In this document: in pieces, positions 21,987-32,089 of the stretch
How positions within the stretch are numbered: the first letter of the stretch is position 1
Layout of the letters: each line of letters starts with the position of its first letter
NCBI RefSeq assembly: GCF_016920785.2
Contig: NW_024609881.1
Coordinates: forward strand, 42,936,710-43,000,709
Length of the DNA: 64,000 bases
Direction: 5' to 3'
DNA from: Ixodes scapularis
Lineage: Eukaryota > Arthropoda > Arachnida > Ixodida > Ixodidae
Translations under genes and position numbers: made by a program
The notes under the pieces: generated by a model
Database searches by the model: none
What the model was told of the DNA's origin: nothing
Seen by the model: only the letters and a program-made list of their open reading frames with translations

Positions 21987-23599
21987 CTGCAGTGTTAGTT
22001 CAAGGGAAACAAGGTTTGACAATGCCATTTTTCATCAGAATGTCATGACTGCTGGTATCCGCCTAATGCACAAATGTAATTTATTGTGTCTTTTGTGAAG
22101 TTTGATTGACGTGGTGGAAAGGCACCCAAAAGCTAAATACAAGACATTTCGGTAGAGATAAAAAAAGAATTGATATGCCACGTAGGCAGAACAGTCGATA
22201 TCAAATGCTTTTCTCTTGAAGAAGTTGTCTCCCCAATAGACCTATTGTGGTTTAACCCATGTTCCCCGGCCCGCACTTCGGGAATTCTGTAAACTTGGTT
22301 CTGCCATGTCTGTCCCCTGGCTGCTCCCCCCCTTCGGATCGCATTCCCCAGCCACCGACGCCCTTTAATCTTCTTTATCTGGTTTCAATTACGATCTTCT
22401 TTAGTATGGCTCATTTTATTGCTTAGAGGTACATTTATTTCGTCCTGCATACCCAAAAATCCCGTAAGGGCGCCTTCCCCCGTGCAATCGCCCATCCCAT
22501 TTTTCTGGCTAAATATCTAAAACAAAAATTCCGAAATATCGCCCACCCCATTTTCCCGTCAGACATCACGCAATGTCCGATGGGTGGATCAGTCGAGTCA
22601 ATTTGTTATTGAATCCCCAGCACCAATCAATATCTAACGTTTTATGAAAGCTATGGATTGTTCGAGACAACAAAAATATGTAAGACCAAAGGTTCTGCAA
22701 GCCACAACACTAAGATTATGGAAGCATCCGACCCAATATTCATCGCTTTGTTGAATTTACACGCGTGTGAAAGGATACAACACAACCTTTAGTAAGAATA
22801 AACAACAAAAAACATCAAACGTTTAAAAAGGAAGCTTCAGCTGAGCCGGAAACGGGCTTGCGTCGTCCAGATTCATGCTTCTGAACGTGCGCCTGTAGCA
22901 GACGCCACACGGCGGTATCCCTGCTTTCGCATGTTTCCAATTTCAGCCACACGGTGGCGACACTGTTCAATCTCGAGGCGATTAATCTTGTTTATTTGAC
23001 ATGAATTCGAGAGTAAGAAGGCAGTTTTGATTGTCTGTGTACATGCTATCAGTGTTGGCAGAGAAACAAATAAGTGATCATGATGCCAAAGCAGATTACG
23101 CACCAGTTTGGTCTTTCATGCTTGTTCGATTGACATGTGGGGCATTGAGTACAGTTTCCTTGCACGTAACGCAGGATGCTGCTTTGATTTTACGATTCAA
23201 ACGCGTGACGAGCCGTTTTAGCATTTTGCACACCCTATGCAGTGCCTGTTAACAACCGCTCGTGCGGCGTCACAACCTTTGTCTGAGACTGCCAACGGTT
23301 CACGTTGCGGGGGCTCACGCTCCTCTATGCATCGCTGGCAAAAGTACTGGCACGAGAGCACTATCTGATCTATCTTCTTGTTCTCATGGGTGCATCTAAA
23401 TCCCGAGAGCACCTTGCAGAGTGTGTTTTAAGTGAAAGAGGAAGGCAAGGTTACCATGCAGGGTAGCACAAATGCCAGCAGAAAAACCCTTCGGCCAGTA
23501 GAGCTCACGCACTAACCAGGTACAGTTACTGTGCACACGTAACTGGTCTGGAGTGCAATGATGCAATGACCTCGAATCATGAAACATTGCACAAAAATA
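21987..23599. other. Intron sequence, nothing recognised
   Basis: Intron between exons 3 and 4 of the minus-strand gene. I recognise no exon, RNA gene or repeat boundary before the pogo-like MITE at 23600. Confidence 0.45.
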
Positions 23600-23766
23600 C
23601 AGTGCAATCCACTTATAACGATACCAAATAGAACATTGTCCTGCTTATAACGATCAATATCTAGAGTTTTTAGACTAGAAACGCTCAGTCCAGTACTGAT
23701 ACGACAATCGGTTATAACGATTGAATTTTTGGGTTTTCTCATTATCGTTATAAGTGGATTGCACTG
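23600..23766. mobile_element. Pogo/Tigger-like MITE with perfect TIRs and TA duplication
   Basis: CAGTGCAATCCACTTATAAC, continuing GATA, opens at 23600. Its exact inverse ends GTGGATTGCACTG at 23766. TA flanks both sides (23598-23599 and 23767-23768). CGGTTATAACGATTGAA and CTGCTTATAACGATC repeat the terminal motif inside. At 167 bp there is no coding capacity. The nearly perfect TIRs suggest recent activity. Confidence 0.92.
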
Positions 23767-24095
23767 TATGAATGTATACAACACTTTGGTTAAATACCAA
23801 CAATGCTTATTCTTTTATGCTTACGTGCTGGTGGGATTTCAAGTCGGGGACGGGGGACATCTTTCCTGTTTGAGCAGGACTCGCCGGCTAGAAGAAAAAA
23901 CATGCAAACTGTACGCACCATGACACTGTGAGCGCGAATATGACATAGGCGCTTTTGGATTGTGCAAACAATTGGTTGGGCAACAGAAATTTCGCTGCCT
24001 AAGTCATGTTTCCTATGAACCCTTTTTACTGCATGGGCAGCTAAAACAGGTTCTGAAGCATTTTTGTAGCCTAAAAACAGGCACTTTAGAGCACC

Positions 24096-24748
24096 TTAAA
24101 AGGGCACTGACACGTCAAAATCCTTTTTTTTATTATCCGAAACGATTGAAAACGATGCCTGGACACTACCCTCAAAATTTGAAAGTTGGGAACTCTGTGT
24201 TTGTGAAGTAAAAAAACAATTTCCAAATGCCGAATTTGAAGTTCCCGCGATATCCGCACCGGTGCGGTGACGTCAAAAGCTCAGCTCCCCTGCGAGTCGA
24301 CTTTTTTTCACGCCTCCGCTCCGAACCCACCGATTCACCCAGAGACCTGGAGTGAGGAGGTGAGTGGGGGGAAAACCGGCTCCTGTGTGCGCCCTGCGAG
24401 CAGACGACAGTCGCGGCATCATAACGCACGCCGATTTTTCATGTTTAAAAAAAGAAAGGCCGTAGTGCGTTCGCAATTGCGTTAAAAAACATGTTTCACG
24501 ATGGCCGTTATTAAATGTTATAGAAATGTCGCCTACAAAGCTTCTAAATTTCTTTGTTCTTGACGTCACAATTCAAAAGAAGCGAGGAGGTGAGGGTCGG
24601 GAGAGAAGGACGGCAAAAATAAAAAGGTGCGCGCGCGTGGTGAAATTTTTTTTGCGGTGCGGTATTTTTTTGCATGTCGAGAACTACCACTTGCATAGTT
24701 TTAGTCAATAAAAAAAATACGACGTTTGTGGTGTCAGTGCCCCTTTAA
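24096..24748. mobile_element. TTAA-flanked MITE, family B
   Basis: TTAA (24096-24099) then AAGGGCACTGACACG at the left, and GTGTCAGTGCCCCT then TTAA (24745-24748) at the right. The interior has A/T tracts, a CCGCACCGGTGCGG palindrome near 24256 and frames without similarity. It shares the TTAA-AGGG start with families A and C, but the TIRs differ. Confidence 0.88.
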
Positions 24749-24929
24749 AGTAGAAAATCAATATTTTGGAGCAGCTTAGAAGCAGAGAAATTCACATTTT
24801 GGAGCAACCTAAGGACTAAATATTATAGCAATTACTAGGAAATTGTGGGGCAATTACGTGAAATGTAATTGCAGCACTTATTTTATTCAGAACTGCCAGT
24901 CACACACGCCTTTATTGTAAGTTTTAATA

Positions 24930-25622
24930 CCGTTTTGATTCGCATAATGAACGTACCCCTCGCAACAACCATGAACATTTGGACTTTTTTTTTTTTACCC
25001 CCGCATAATGAACACATTTTTAATTTTCGGCTTTGCGAGTCTTGACCTGCATCAAACTTAGCTCTAGTCGGCTAGCGTCCAAGCCCGCCAATTTTCTTTT
25101 GTCGCGAAGCTACCAGGCCAAGTCAAACCAAGCCAAGTTACTCTCACAATGGCTACAATTCCATGGTTACGGAAATGATCAACCGTGAAACCGAGCCGCG
25201 CACACGTCTAGCGTAGCTGGGGTCGAGGAATAGCCCAACCCCAGACGTGCTTCGTCCATCGGATGCATTGATGTCAACACGCCGCTGTCTGTGATTTGCT
25301 TTCCAACAGTGATATTGTGAAAGTGGTCATGCCTTAGAACGGTCGCGTCGTTCCGTGTGAAGTGAGCTATGTAGGGCACTTTTTCTTCGGCAAAAGGCAA
25401 AACAAAAGCGCTCTAAAAAGGTTTGCAATTTATAGAGCGTGATTACTGGGCACACCTCCGTCAGTGGAGACGTGCCACAGTACCCTGTCATGTGATATTG
25501 GCACCTAAAATGAGATTTGCGTGACGTGTTAAATGCAAAACTTTTACCCTGCGTAATGAACGCCCCCCTCAAATATGGGTCAATTTTTCGGAAAACAATG
25601 TCTTCATTATGCGAGTAAATAT
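24930..25622. mobile_element. Mariner/pogo-like element remnant
   Basis: TCGCATAATGAACGTACCCC near 24939 faces TTCATTATGCGAGTAAATA ending near 25622. Inner copies of the same words (CGCATAATGAACACA at 25004 and GCGTAATGAACGCCCCC at 25552) strengthen the terminal inverted structure. Exact ends and target duplications were not resolved. No transposase frame remains. Confidence 0.6.
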
Positions 25623-25656
25623 GGCATTCTTATTTCACTTTAATCCTACAATTATT

Positions 25657-25755
25657 GCCCTTGGCTATACCATGCTGAGTACACTGGTTCTCGTCCGATC
25701 ATCGAAGCTAAGCAGCATCGGGACCCGTCAGTACTTAGGAGGGCGACAACTTTTT
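25657..25755 (+). pseudogene. 5S rRNA-derived sequence (truncated)
   Basis: About the first 95 bases of a 5S rRNA gene are recognisable: CTATACCATGCTGAGTACAC, GGTTCTCGTCCGATCATCGA, the box-A region AGCTAAGCAGCATCGGG, and the box-C region AGTACTTAGGAGGGCGAC. The 3' end, which should pair with the 5' end, is missing and unrelated sequence follows. It is therefore either a 5S pseudogene or the head of a 5S-derived SINE (SINE3 type). It lies in an intron of the minus-strand gene. Confidence 0.88.
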
Positions 25756-25916
25756 GCCATCTCTCTTCCACCCTCTGGTCAACGTACCTTCTCTCGACTA
25801 GTAAGAGCTCGAGTTGTAGCTGAACACGTGACTTCTCTCAACGCATTACAATGGGTTTTAATGGCCAGATTCAGACACAAAAATTTATAAAGTAGGCTAA
25901 GAATGTTTCTCGCAAG

Positions 25917-25963
25917 AAACAAATGGATCTATGAAACCAAAGGTTTCATAGATCCATTTGTTT
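25917..25963. repeat. Perfect 22-bp hairpin with AAA loop
   Basis: AAACAAATGGATCTATGAAA followed by CC (25917-25938) is matched exactly by its reverse complement at 25942-25963, with a three-base loop. No flanking conservation was recognised. Confidence 0.95.
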
Positions 25964-26288
25964 TGTATGACATGCGTCATACGAAAACTCATTAAATTAG
26001 TAAATAAAAAAAATGTCTTGGAAAAAAAAAGGCTTTTGAGGTATATTGGTGCAATTTTGGGCGATTTAATATTTTTGCCACAACCAGGCGCAGAATATTC
26101 TGTGTGTTTGATAATGGGGCAATTCGTGCAGCTGTCCCACCCCTGGTAATAGCATTTGCCTAGTCAAAGTTGAATGACAAAAACATGCAGAGGCTTGTTC
26201 CTGCTAACCGCGTCACACTCTCTACATTAGAAAATCCTATTATTTTGCTTCCAGCTCTTTTGATAAAAATTTGGAAATCCATAATCAC

Positions 26289-26363
26289 CAGAAGCGTCGG
26301 AGGTGTCCAGAGCAGAAGTATGTTCTGCAGTGTTGATTTTCCGGGACGCCTTTCGGTAAGTCC
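26289..26363 (-). CDS. DUF4806-like protein, exon 3
   Basis: Short exon of the minus-strand gene. The acceptor is TTTTCTTCAG and the donor is GTGATT, which has only the essential GT. It opens with GG, completing Arg with the last A of exon 2, and ends with one G that completes Ala with exon 4. The 24 whole codons read TYRKASRKINTAEHTSALDTSDAS. A basic helix followed by an AE.TS...SD acidic-serine motif follows the N-terminal domain in related multi-copy arthropod genes. The reading frame continues beyond the chosen donor to about 26227 without similarity, so the exon end is the least certain point. Confidence 0.75.
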
Positions 26364-27327
26364 CTGAAGAAAACAAAAAGTGAACTAGAATGCACAAAGA
26401 TAATAAGGCACAAGAGGAAGGGAGGCACTCAGTGCCAATGCATATCCTCAGGGCAGCATTAATGCCATGCCCCTCCCCCCCCCCTTTTCTGGTAAAAAAG
26501 TGAAATGTGCCATGCAATAAGAGATTTTCACCATCCCCTTGAGGTCCAACGACAAGCTACAGATGGAACCATTTATTTAGAGTTAAATGCACTGGTGCCT
26601 TAGCAGTTGGCCTTTTAATGGCCAAAATAATCCTGGCAGAGGCCCCTAGGGCAGCTGTGAAGGAGGGCAAAAACAGAGTAAGCGAAGGTTTTGTAACTCA
26701 AATATGCCCCAATCGTGCAGGGATGCTCGCTTTGCTTCCTAAACTCACCAATACCAAGAAAAATGCAAATGAAAATTCTCTTGCATACAAACATACAAAA
26801 AAATGCTAGAAGGCATTCACCAGCACAGTGGCACATGGCTTCCCGTGCAAGCAGTGGGATAACAGTGGACATCATAGCAATTGTAACACACCAGGAAATA
26901 AAAAGAAAATACAGCATGCCAGGCTTTTGTTGTTTCTGTTCTTGATCATGTTCTTTTGCAGAGCCGACAAAAAGCAGAAGACGCGCAGCCTGACAGTTTC
27001 GTGCATGCCTATGTAGAAACCTCACTTTCACGTGCAAAAAAAAAGCAGAAAACTATGGCACCAGAACTCCAACCCCAACTTTGAGATAAGTACCTGTCTT
27101 TGTGCAGAACTTGATGCACACCAATTTAAAAAGTGATGCATCACCTTCATCTGGTGTGCAGCTTAGAATCTTTGTACATATGACATCCACATGTAAATCT
27201 GGCTACTGTGTAAAAATCTAAGCTAAATTAGATCTACTCTGAATGTCCTCAGAGCTGTTTGAAAAAATTTCGAAAAAAGTATTGCTACTACATCCAAATA
27301 TTGTAGTCATGATATTCTGAGCCTCAG

Positions 27328-27804
27328 TTAAGGCACGTTCCATACGTCGATGCTACCAGTTGCGTGATAACTTTCATAGCAAAATCGACCATCGCAAGAA
27401 GAAAGCGAGGCGATTTGGGCAGTCGCTACCTGACCCTAGTTTTTGCGATGCGATCTGTGCAACCTAAAAACGAAGGGCGAGGGTAAGACAGGCGGGGGAG
27501 GAGGAAGCAGACTGAACGCTAAAGAGAGAAGGAGGTTTCCCTCCCTTCTCCAGCGTTCCGTCTGCTTCCTCCTGCCCAGTTCGTCTTCCCCTCGCCCTTC
27601 GTTCTTAGGTTGCAACGAACTATAGTCGCGGAGCAGCTGAGCCAATCAACGGCGTTCGAAGCCAGAGTTTTCGAGAAGTGACTCGCCAACGAAGGCGTTG
27701 GACTCGATAATCGCGCATGCCGATGTGACCATCTAAATTTTTTGCAATGCGATCTAGCCGTGTCGCGCGACTGCTTTCATCGCCTGTGTGAAAGCGCCTT
27801 TACA
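27328..27804. mobile_element. MITE with GCGATGCGATC repeats, copy 1, containing a long hairpin
   Basis: Left end TTAAGGCACGTTCCATACG and right end TGTGTGAAAGCGCCTTTAC resemble each other when inverted (AAGGCGCnTTC). Inside, TTGCGATGCGATCT, TCGCTACCTGACC and GTCGCGCGACTGC words recur; these are shared with 28353-28442 and 28566-28819. The central hairpin is listed separately. It lies in the intron between exons 2 and 3. Confidence 0.65.
27459..27613. repeat. Foldback hairpin with about 60-bp arms
   Basis: GCAACCTAAAAACGAAGGGC...GGAGGAGGAAGCAGA...GAACGCT on the left pairs with AGCGTTCCGTCTGCTTCCTCC...GCCCTTCGTTCTTAGGTTGC on the right with few mismatches. The arms are purine- and pyrimidine-rich respectively. 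Confidence 0.88.
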
Positions 27805-27890
27805 CTCCCACCAGCTTGAAGTCGTGACCGCCATTTCGTAAAATGGCAGTCACAAGAAAAGGTTATGAAGCTCACAAAGTAATTACTTAC

Positions 27891-28105
27891 TGTATGTTGT
27901 CATCACAACAACTGGATGTGGCTCCCAGCCGGTTTCACCTGGTAGGGCCCGTTGTTCGGCCAGGGCCAAAACCCCTTTTCCATTTGCTCTTCCATTTTCT
28001 GGCCACATGCACGTAGAACGATCTTCAGACAGCCATATCACAGGAACAACTGCCACGCAGTCGTCTTCGAGGGGGAATTTTACAATGGCAAATGGTCTGT
28101 CCATC
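27891..28105 (-). CDS. DUF4806-like protein, exon 2 (start codon and N-terminal domain)
   Basis: First coding exon of the minus-strand gene. The acceptor GTATGCTTGGTACAG precedes 28105 and a consensus donor GTAAGT follows 27891. ATG at 28104-28102 is taken as the start: it is one base into the exon, and the upstream exon (28961 onward) does not join in frame. The 71 residues form a compact N-terminal domain: FAIVKFPLEDDCVAVVPVIW, then CMWPENGRANGKG and GWEPHPVVVMTTY. Openings of the form (F/Y)A(I/V)V.F..D..VAVVP..WL, then C.WP, are typical of DUF4806 proteins in arthropods. One leftover A completes Arg with exon 3. Together the six coding exons make 377 residues plus stop. The gene is antisense to the MAM gene and divergent from the transposase. 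Confidence 0.83.
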
Positions 28106-28352
28106 CTGTACCAAGCATACAACAGAGGCAGGGACAGAGTGAAAGGGTCACGTTCGTTAGCTCACAACAAATTTTGTGCCATTGATATCGTAGTTAATAT
28201 GACCACACTTGGGAGTTGTAAGCTTGTAAGATAAGGAAATTAGAACAATTCAACGTCCCAAATTTGTGGCTGCCAAGAAGGCATCTATCACATGAACATA
28301 ATGGGCGCAAACTGATAGCTTTGGACATTGGACCTGAAGAACTGCTGAAGCC

Positions 28353-28442
28353 ACACGGCGATGCGATCTTGTTGCGCGATAACTTCGTTGCAAAAGCGAC
28401 CATCGCGGAAAAAGAGCGACGCGATTTGAGCAGACGCTGACC
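28353..28442. repeat. Fragment of the GCGATGCGATC MITE
   Basis: CACGGCGATGCGATCTTGTT, GCGCGATAACTTCG, AAAAGCGACCATCGCGG and GACGCGATTTGAGCAGACGC match the inner part of 28566-28819. It ends abruptly near 28442. Confidence 0.7.
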
Positions 28443-28565
28443 GGATTAATAATTGGTGTTGTGTGGATATTTATGCAGCGTGTAGTTGGTCAGCCATTTC
28501 AAGGTTGCGACGAATCACTAGCTGTAGAGGAGCAATGTAGCCAGTGCAGTAACACCGCTAGTCTT

Positions 28566-28819
28566 TAAAGGCGTGTTAAGAACGGCGATGCGATCTAGTC
28601 GCGCGATAACTTTCATCGCAAAAGCAACCATCGCAACCATCGTGGAAAAAAAAGCGACGCGATTTGAGCAGTCGCTAGCTGACCAAACTTTTTCCGATGC
28701 GATCTAGTCGAGGAAGGGACTCGCTCATCACGTACGCCAGTGTGACCATCTAATTTTCTTGCGATGCGATCTAGTCACATCGCGTGACTGCTTACATCGC
28801 ATGGTATCAACGCGCCTTA
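28566..28819. mobile_element. MITE with GCGATGCGATC repeats, copy 2
   Basis: Left AAAGGCGTGTTAAGAACGGC and right GGTATCAACGCGCCTT form imperfect terminal inverted repeats. Internal GCGATGCGATCTAGTC occurs three times, and GACGCGATTTGAGCAGTCGC once. It lies in the first intron of the minus-strand gene. Confidence 0.72.
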
Positions 28820-28960
28820 AACCACATGCCTCCGAATTCCACACATGTGGTTAGGCTTACCGAACCCCGCACGTCTTTCCACTCGTTGGGACGCTTGGGG
28901 GAACGGTTTATAGCAATTGCAAGATAAAAGATAGCAACACGAACCAGAAACAACACTTAC

Positions 28961-29059
28961 CCAGCGGTAGAATTGCACGGGTGATGAAGACGAGTGGCAA
29001 CTGGAAGCAACTAGCAAGACTTGTTTTTCAATAGAAGTCTTCAGACGCCCATCCACCAT
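28961..29059 (-). promoter_or_regulatory. Probable 5' non-coding exon of the DUF4806-like gene
   Basis: On the minus strand a consensus donor GTAAGT follows 28961, at ...CTACCGCTGG. An ATG at 29059 opens 33 codons, but these do not join exon 2 in the frame of its conserved protein, so this is more likely 5' UTR. The transcription start was not located. The roughly 970 bp to the transposase ATG at 30029 would act as a shared divergent promoter region. Confidence 0.45.
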
Positions 29060-30028
29060 GTGACAACAGGAAGAACAAAAAAAGAAAATGCCAAGGGCGA
29101 CCGTCGCGCCGCCTTTCGATTGTCGTCCCTAAGCGATAAATATAATTGTTTACTGTAAAACTCAATACAATTTAAAAAAAAATACAGCTAAACTTACTAA
29201 TTTAGAAATATATAAGAATATTTAAATATTTGTTTATCTTAAAATCACACAGAAACCGAAACCAACCCAAATTTTGCTTGCGGTTTGTGTTGGCAGATCA
29301 CCATGGTCCGGACTCCGCGCTACTCTGCGGTAGAAGCAGTAGAAGTTTCAAACGTGATCGTGGCGTCCGAACAAGATATCGCTTGAAAAAGAGACAGGGT
29401 GTGCAGTCTCTGGAACCCTTACGCCCTTACCAGTATGCCAACGGAGTCGGTATAAAGTTGACAGAGGGTGTGGTTGATAGAACCCCATTTCATGGAAGCT
29501 CGTTTTAGCGAAAGCGTACGTTTCATGGAAGCACGGTTTAGAGAAGGTATCAGAAGGAAATAAACCATTTTCTCTTTCTTGTTGCCACTTTCTCTCACCA
29601 AAGTAAGCCCCACAAAAATAATAATAATATAAAACAAAAAACATTTCCACTTTTTAGATCGAACCGACAGGCAAGACCCAACAAGTTTCGCTTCTGGTCA
29701 AGGTGGACGACGTCGTAACGATTATATTATGTTCTTTTAACGTCATATTTTTCTCTTAGCCTTTCGCTGTTTATTGATCTTTTTTTTTTTTTTTTTGGAT
29801 GTGCTATAATTTTGATGACGAGATCCTAAGAAGGTTTTGTTTTCATTTTATTTTATCTACGCCAAATGGCTCAATAAATATTACTGACTACAGACAACGA
29901 ATGCAATCCACAAACCAGTCTCCTCCACATGCCTTGTTGACTTCGTTGCGCGTGAACGAGTTCAGTGCAGCGAGCGTTCTTCCTTTGTTTGCCGGTGGCT
30001 CTGCTTTTCTGCTTTCATTTATTTTGGG
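29060..30028. promoter_or_regulatory. Divergent intergenic region between the two transposon genes
   Basis: No exon is seen here. The stretch contains AT-rich DNA (29150-29230), a poly-T run near 29780 and, just before the ATG at 30029, a CT-rich leader (GCGTTCTTCCTTTGTTTGCC). The two genes point away from each other across it, so a bidirectional promoter is plausible, but no specific element can be assigned. Confidence 0.4.
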
Positions 30029-32041
30029 ATGAGCTCCAAATGGAGTAAGTACCGAGTCGTGAGCAAGGAGTACGCCGAGACCTTAGTGGAGCTCGGCTGT
30101 TCGCGGCGGATCATCGATCATTCTCCAAAGTCTGCAAACTATAAGAGACGGAGAAGTGAAGCATTCACAGACGACGCTTGCTCTGGCGAGAGCGGACAAG
30201 AGAGTTCGACGGTCAGTGCCCATCCCGACGAGGACTCGCAGCCTATGGAGAGCGGTTTAGGCGACGATGAAGCCACCTCGGCGAACAGCTCAAGCGATGA
30301 CTGTGACGAGCAGTGCTGTAACGATGACTCCGTGGCGTCCGACTCTTCTACAGAGCCCAGTGGAGACTCAGCGCAAGGCGGAGGAGACTTCGTTTCTGAC
30401 GAAGCCTCGTTTGGTGCTCATCCGCAACACGAACTTTTAGCAGCCGAAGAATTCGCCGTCATCGCCGGGAAGCACAATCTGACGCACGCGAGTATAAATG
30501 CCATCCTGGATTTCTGCCGGCGCCGAGGCATCTCGGAGCTTCCGCGGGACGCGAGGACCATCATGAAGACCGAGCGTAAAGCTAAACTGGACAGTAGTGG
30601 TTCGTTTATACACTTTGGACTCGCGGAAGGCATCCGTGAAGCGTTGGGGCCCGGTCCTGTTCCGCAGGTGCTGAAGTTGCAAGGCAACATTGATGGTCTA
30701 CCTTTGTACAAAAGTAGTCAGCTCGGCTTATGGCCGATACTGTGCCGAATCACCAACGTTCCAGCATCTGAGCCGTTTATGGTCAGCGTTTACTGTGGAG
30801 TAGGGAAGCCGCCGAGCTTGCAAACATACTTGGAGCCATTCCTAGAAGATGTCGCCGAGCTGTCCTCCAACGGGATGGTTCACAAGGGTGCCCATGTGGA
30901 TGTAAAGCTGACAGCGATGATCTGCGATGCCCCTGCAAGGAGCTACGTCAAAGCCATAATCGGGCACAATGGCTACCATGCTTGTGAACGCTGCAGCCAG
31001 AAAGGTGAACGCATTGATGGCAGGCTGACTTTTCCAGACTTGTATGCACCCGAACGTACAAATGCTTCCTTCCGGACCCACGATGATGAATGCCACCATA
31101 CCGGTGTGTCTCCATTCATGTCACTCAATATTGACATGGTAACATGGTTCCCGACGGAGTACATGCACCTTGTCTGCCTGGGAGTCATGCGGCGACTGCT
31201 GAAGAATTGGGTCTGCCCGGGGTACAGCAAAAGACTGAGCAGAGTGCTACGGAGCCGCCTCAATGAGGGCCTACGACAATCAGCCGCTTTTTTCCCAAGT
31301 CACTTCCAGAGGAAGCCAAGGGGCACCGAGGAGCTGGATCGATGGAAAGCGACAGAGTATCGGACGTTTCTTCTCTACGTCGGGCCAGTACTTCTGAAGC
31401 ATGTCGTGACCCCTGAACAGTACGAGCACTTCTTGATGTTGCATGTGGCCATCAGGATTCTCGTGTCACCAAAGTACCATTTGGTCTTTAACCAGTTTTC
31501 ACGGGACCTGCTTAGGTACTTCGTACAAGAGTTTGGCAAACTCTACGGAGCGAGACAGCTTGTGTATAATGTGCACACCCTAAGCCACCTCGCTGACCAG
31601 TGCCTCGATCATGGGCCTCTTGACAGCTTCAGCGCTTTCCCCTTTGAAAGCTACCTGGGAAAGATAAAGAAGAAGCTGCGGTCCTCAAACAAGCCGTTCG
31701 CGCAGCTCAGTAGAAGAATATCTGAAGTGCGACATACTGCACACATCCAGGCCAAAGCTGTGCAGCACCAAGTCAAGCCAGGTGACTGCTTTATGTTCTC
31801 CGAGTCTCCTGTCGTCGTCCTAAAGATTCTGAGTGATAGCTTCGAGGGAGGCATTTTACCCAACCCAAGAAATTTCTTCAAGGTGCCCCTGAAGTCCTCC
31901 GAACTTGGCATGTGGCGGTGCGATTCTATCGAACTTGAAGCAAAGATCTGGCCCCTTGCTGATCTTCAGAATGCTGTTCAATGTGTTAAGCTTGAATACA
32001 AGCAGGGGCACGTCGTGCTGCCACTTCTTCACCTGTTCTGA
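30029..32041 (+). CDS. Transposase-like protein, tnp2/CACTA-related, 670 residues
   Basis: A single long uninterrupted ORF. The N-terminus is basic, then Ser/Asp/Glu-rich to about residue 130. The catalytic-type region follows: NIDGLPLYKSS (Asp222), a MICDAPARSYVK motif (Asp300), a CERC zinc-binding pair (Cys319, Cys322) and the MVTWFPTEYMHLVCLGVM block (about 370-385). Next come RWKATEYRTFLLYVGP (Glu443) and, towards the C-terminus, SAFPFESYLG (about 535-544). These blocks recur in a widespread group of metazoan transposase-domain proteins, which I relate to the tnp2 family of CACTA/EnSpm elements. The exact superfamily is inference. The ATG chosen is the first in the frame and is preceded by a CT-rich leader. 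The frame has no break, so the copy is either young or under selection. Confidence 0.85.
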   Translation: MSSKWSKYRVVSKEYAETLVELGCSRRIIDHSPKSANYKRRRSEAFTDDACSGESGQESSTVSAHPDEDSQPMESGLGDDEATSANSSSDDCDEQCCNDDSVASDSSTEPSGDSAQGGGDFVSDEASFGAHPQHELLAAEEFAVIAGKHNLTHASINAILDFCRRRGISELPRDARTIMKTERKAKLDSSGSFIHFGLAEGIREALGPGPVPQVLKLQGNIDGLPLYKSSQLGLWPILCRITNVPASEPFMVSVYCGVGKPPSLQTYLEPFLEDVAELSSNGMVHKGAHVDVKLTAMICDAPARSYVKAIIGHNGYHACERCSQKGERIDGRLTFPDLYAPERTNASFRTHDDECHHTGVSPFMSLNIDMVTWFPTEYMHLVCLGVMRRLLKNWVCPGYSKRLSRVLRSRLNEGLRQSAAFFPSHFQRKPRGTEELDRWKATEYRTFLLYVGPVLLKHVVTPEQYEHFLMLHVAIRILVSPKYHLVFNQFSRDLLRYFVQEFGKLYGARQLVYNVHTLSHLADQCLDHGPLDSFSAFPFESYLGKIKKKLRSSNKPFAQLSRRISEVRHTAHIQAKAVQHQVKPGDCFMFSESPVVVLKILSDSFEGGILPNPRNFFKVPLKSSELGMWRCDSIELEAKIWPLADLQNAVQCVKLEYKQGHVVLPLLHLF

Positions 32042-32089
32042 AACCTCAGCTGCTGCTCAGTGCCACGGAAGTCAAGTGCGGCTAACGGA

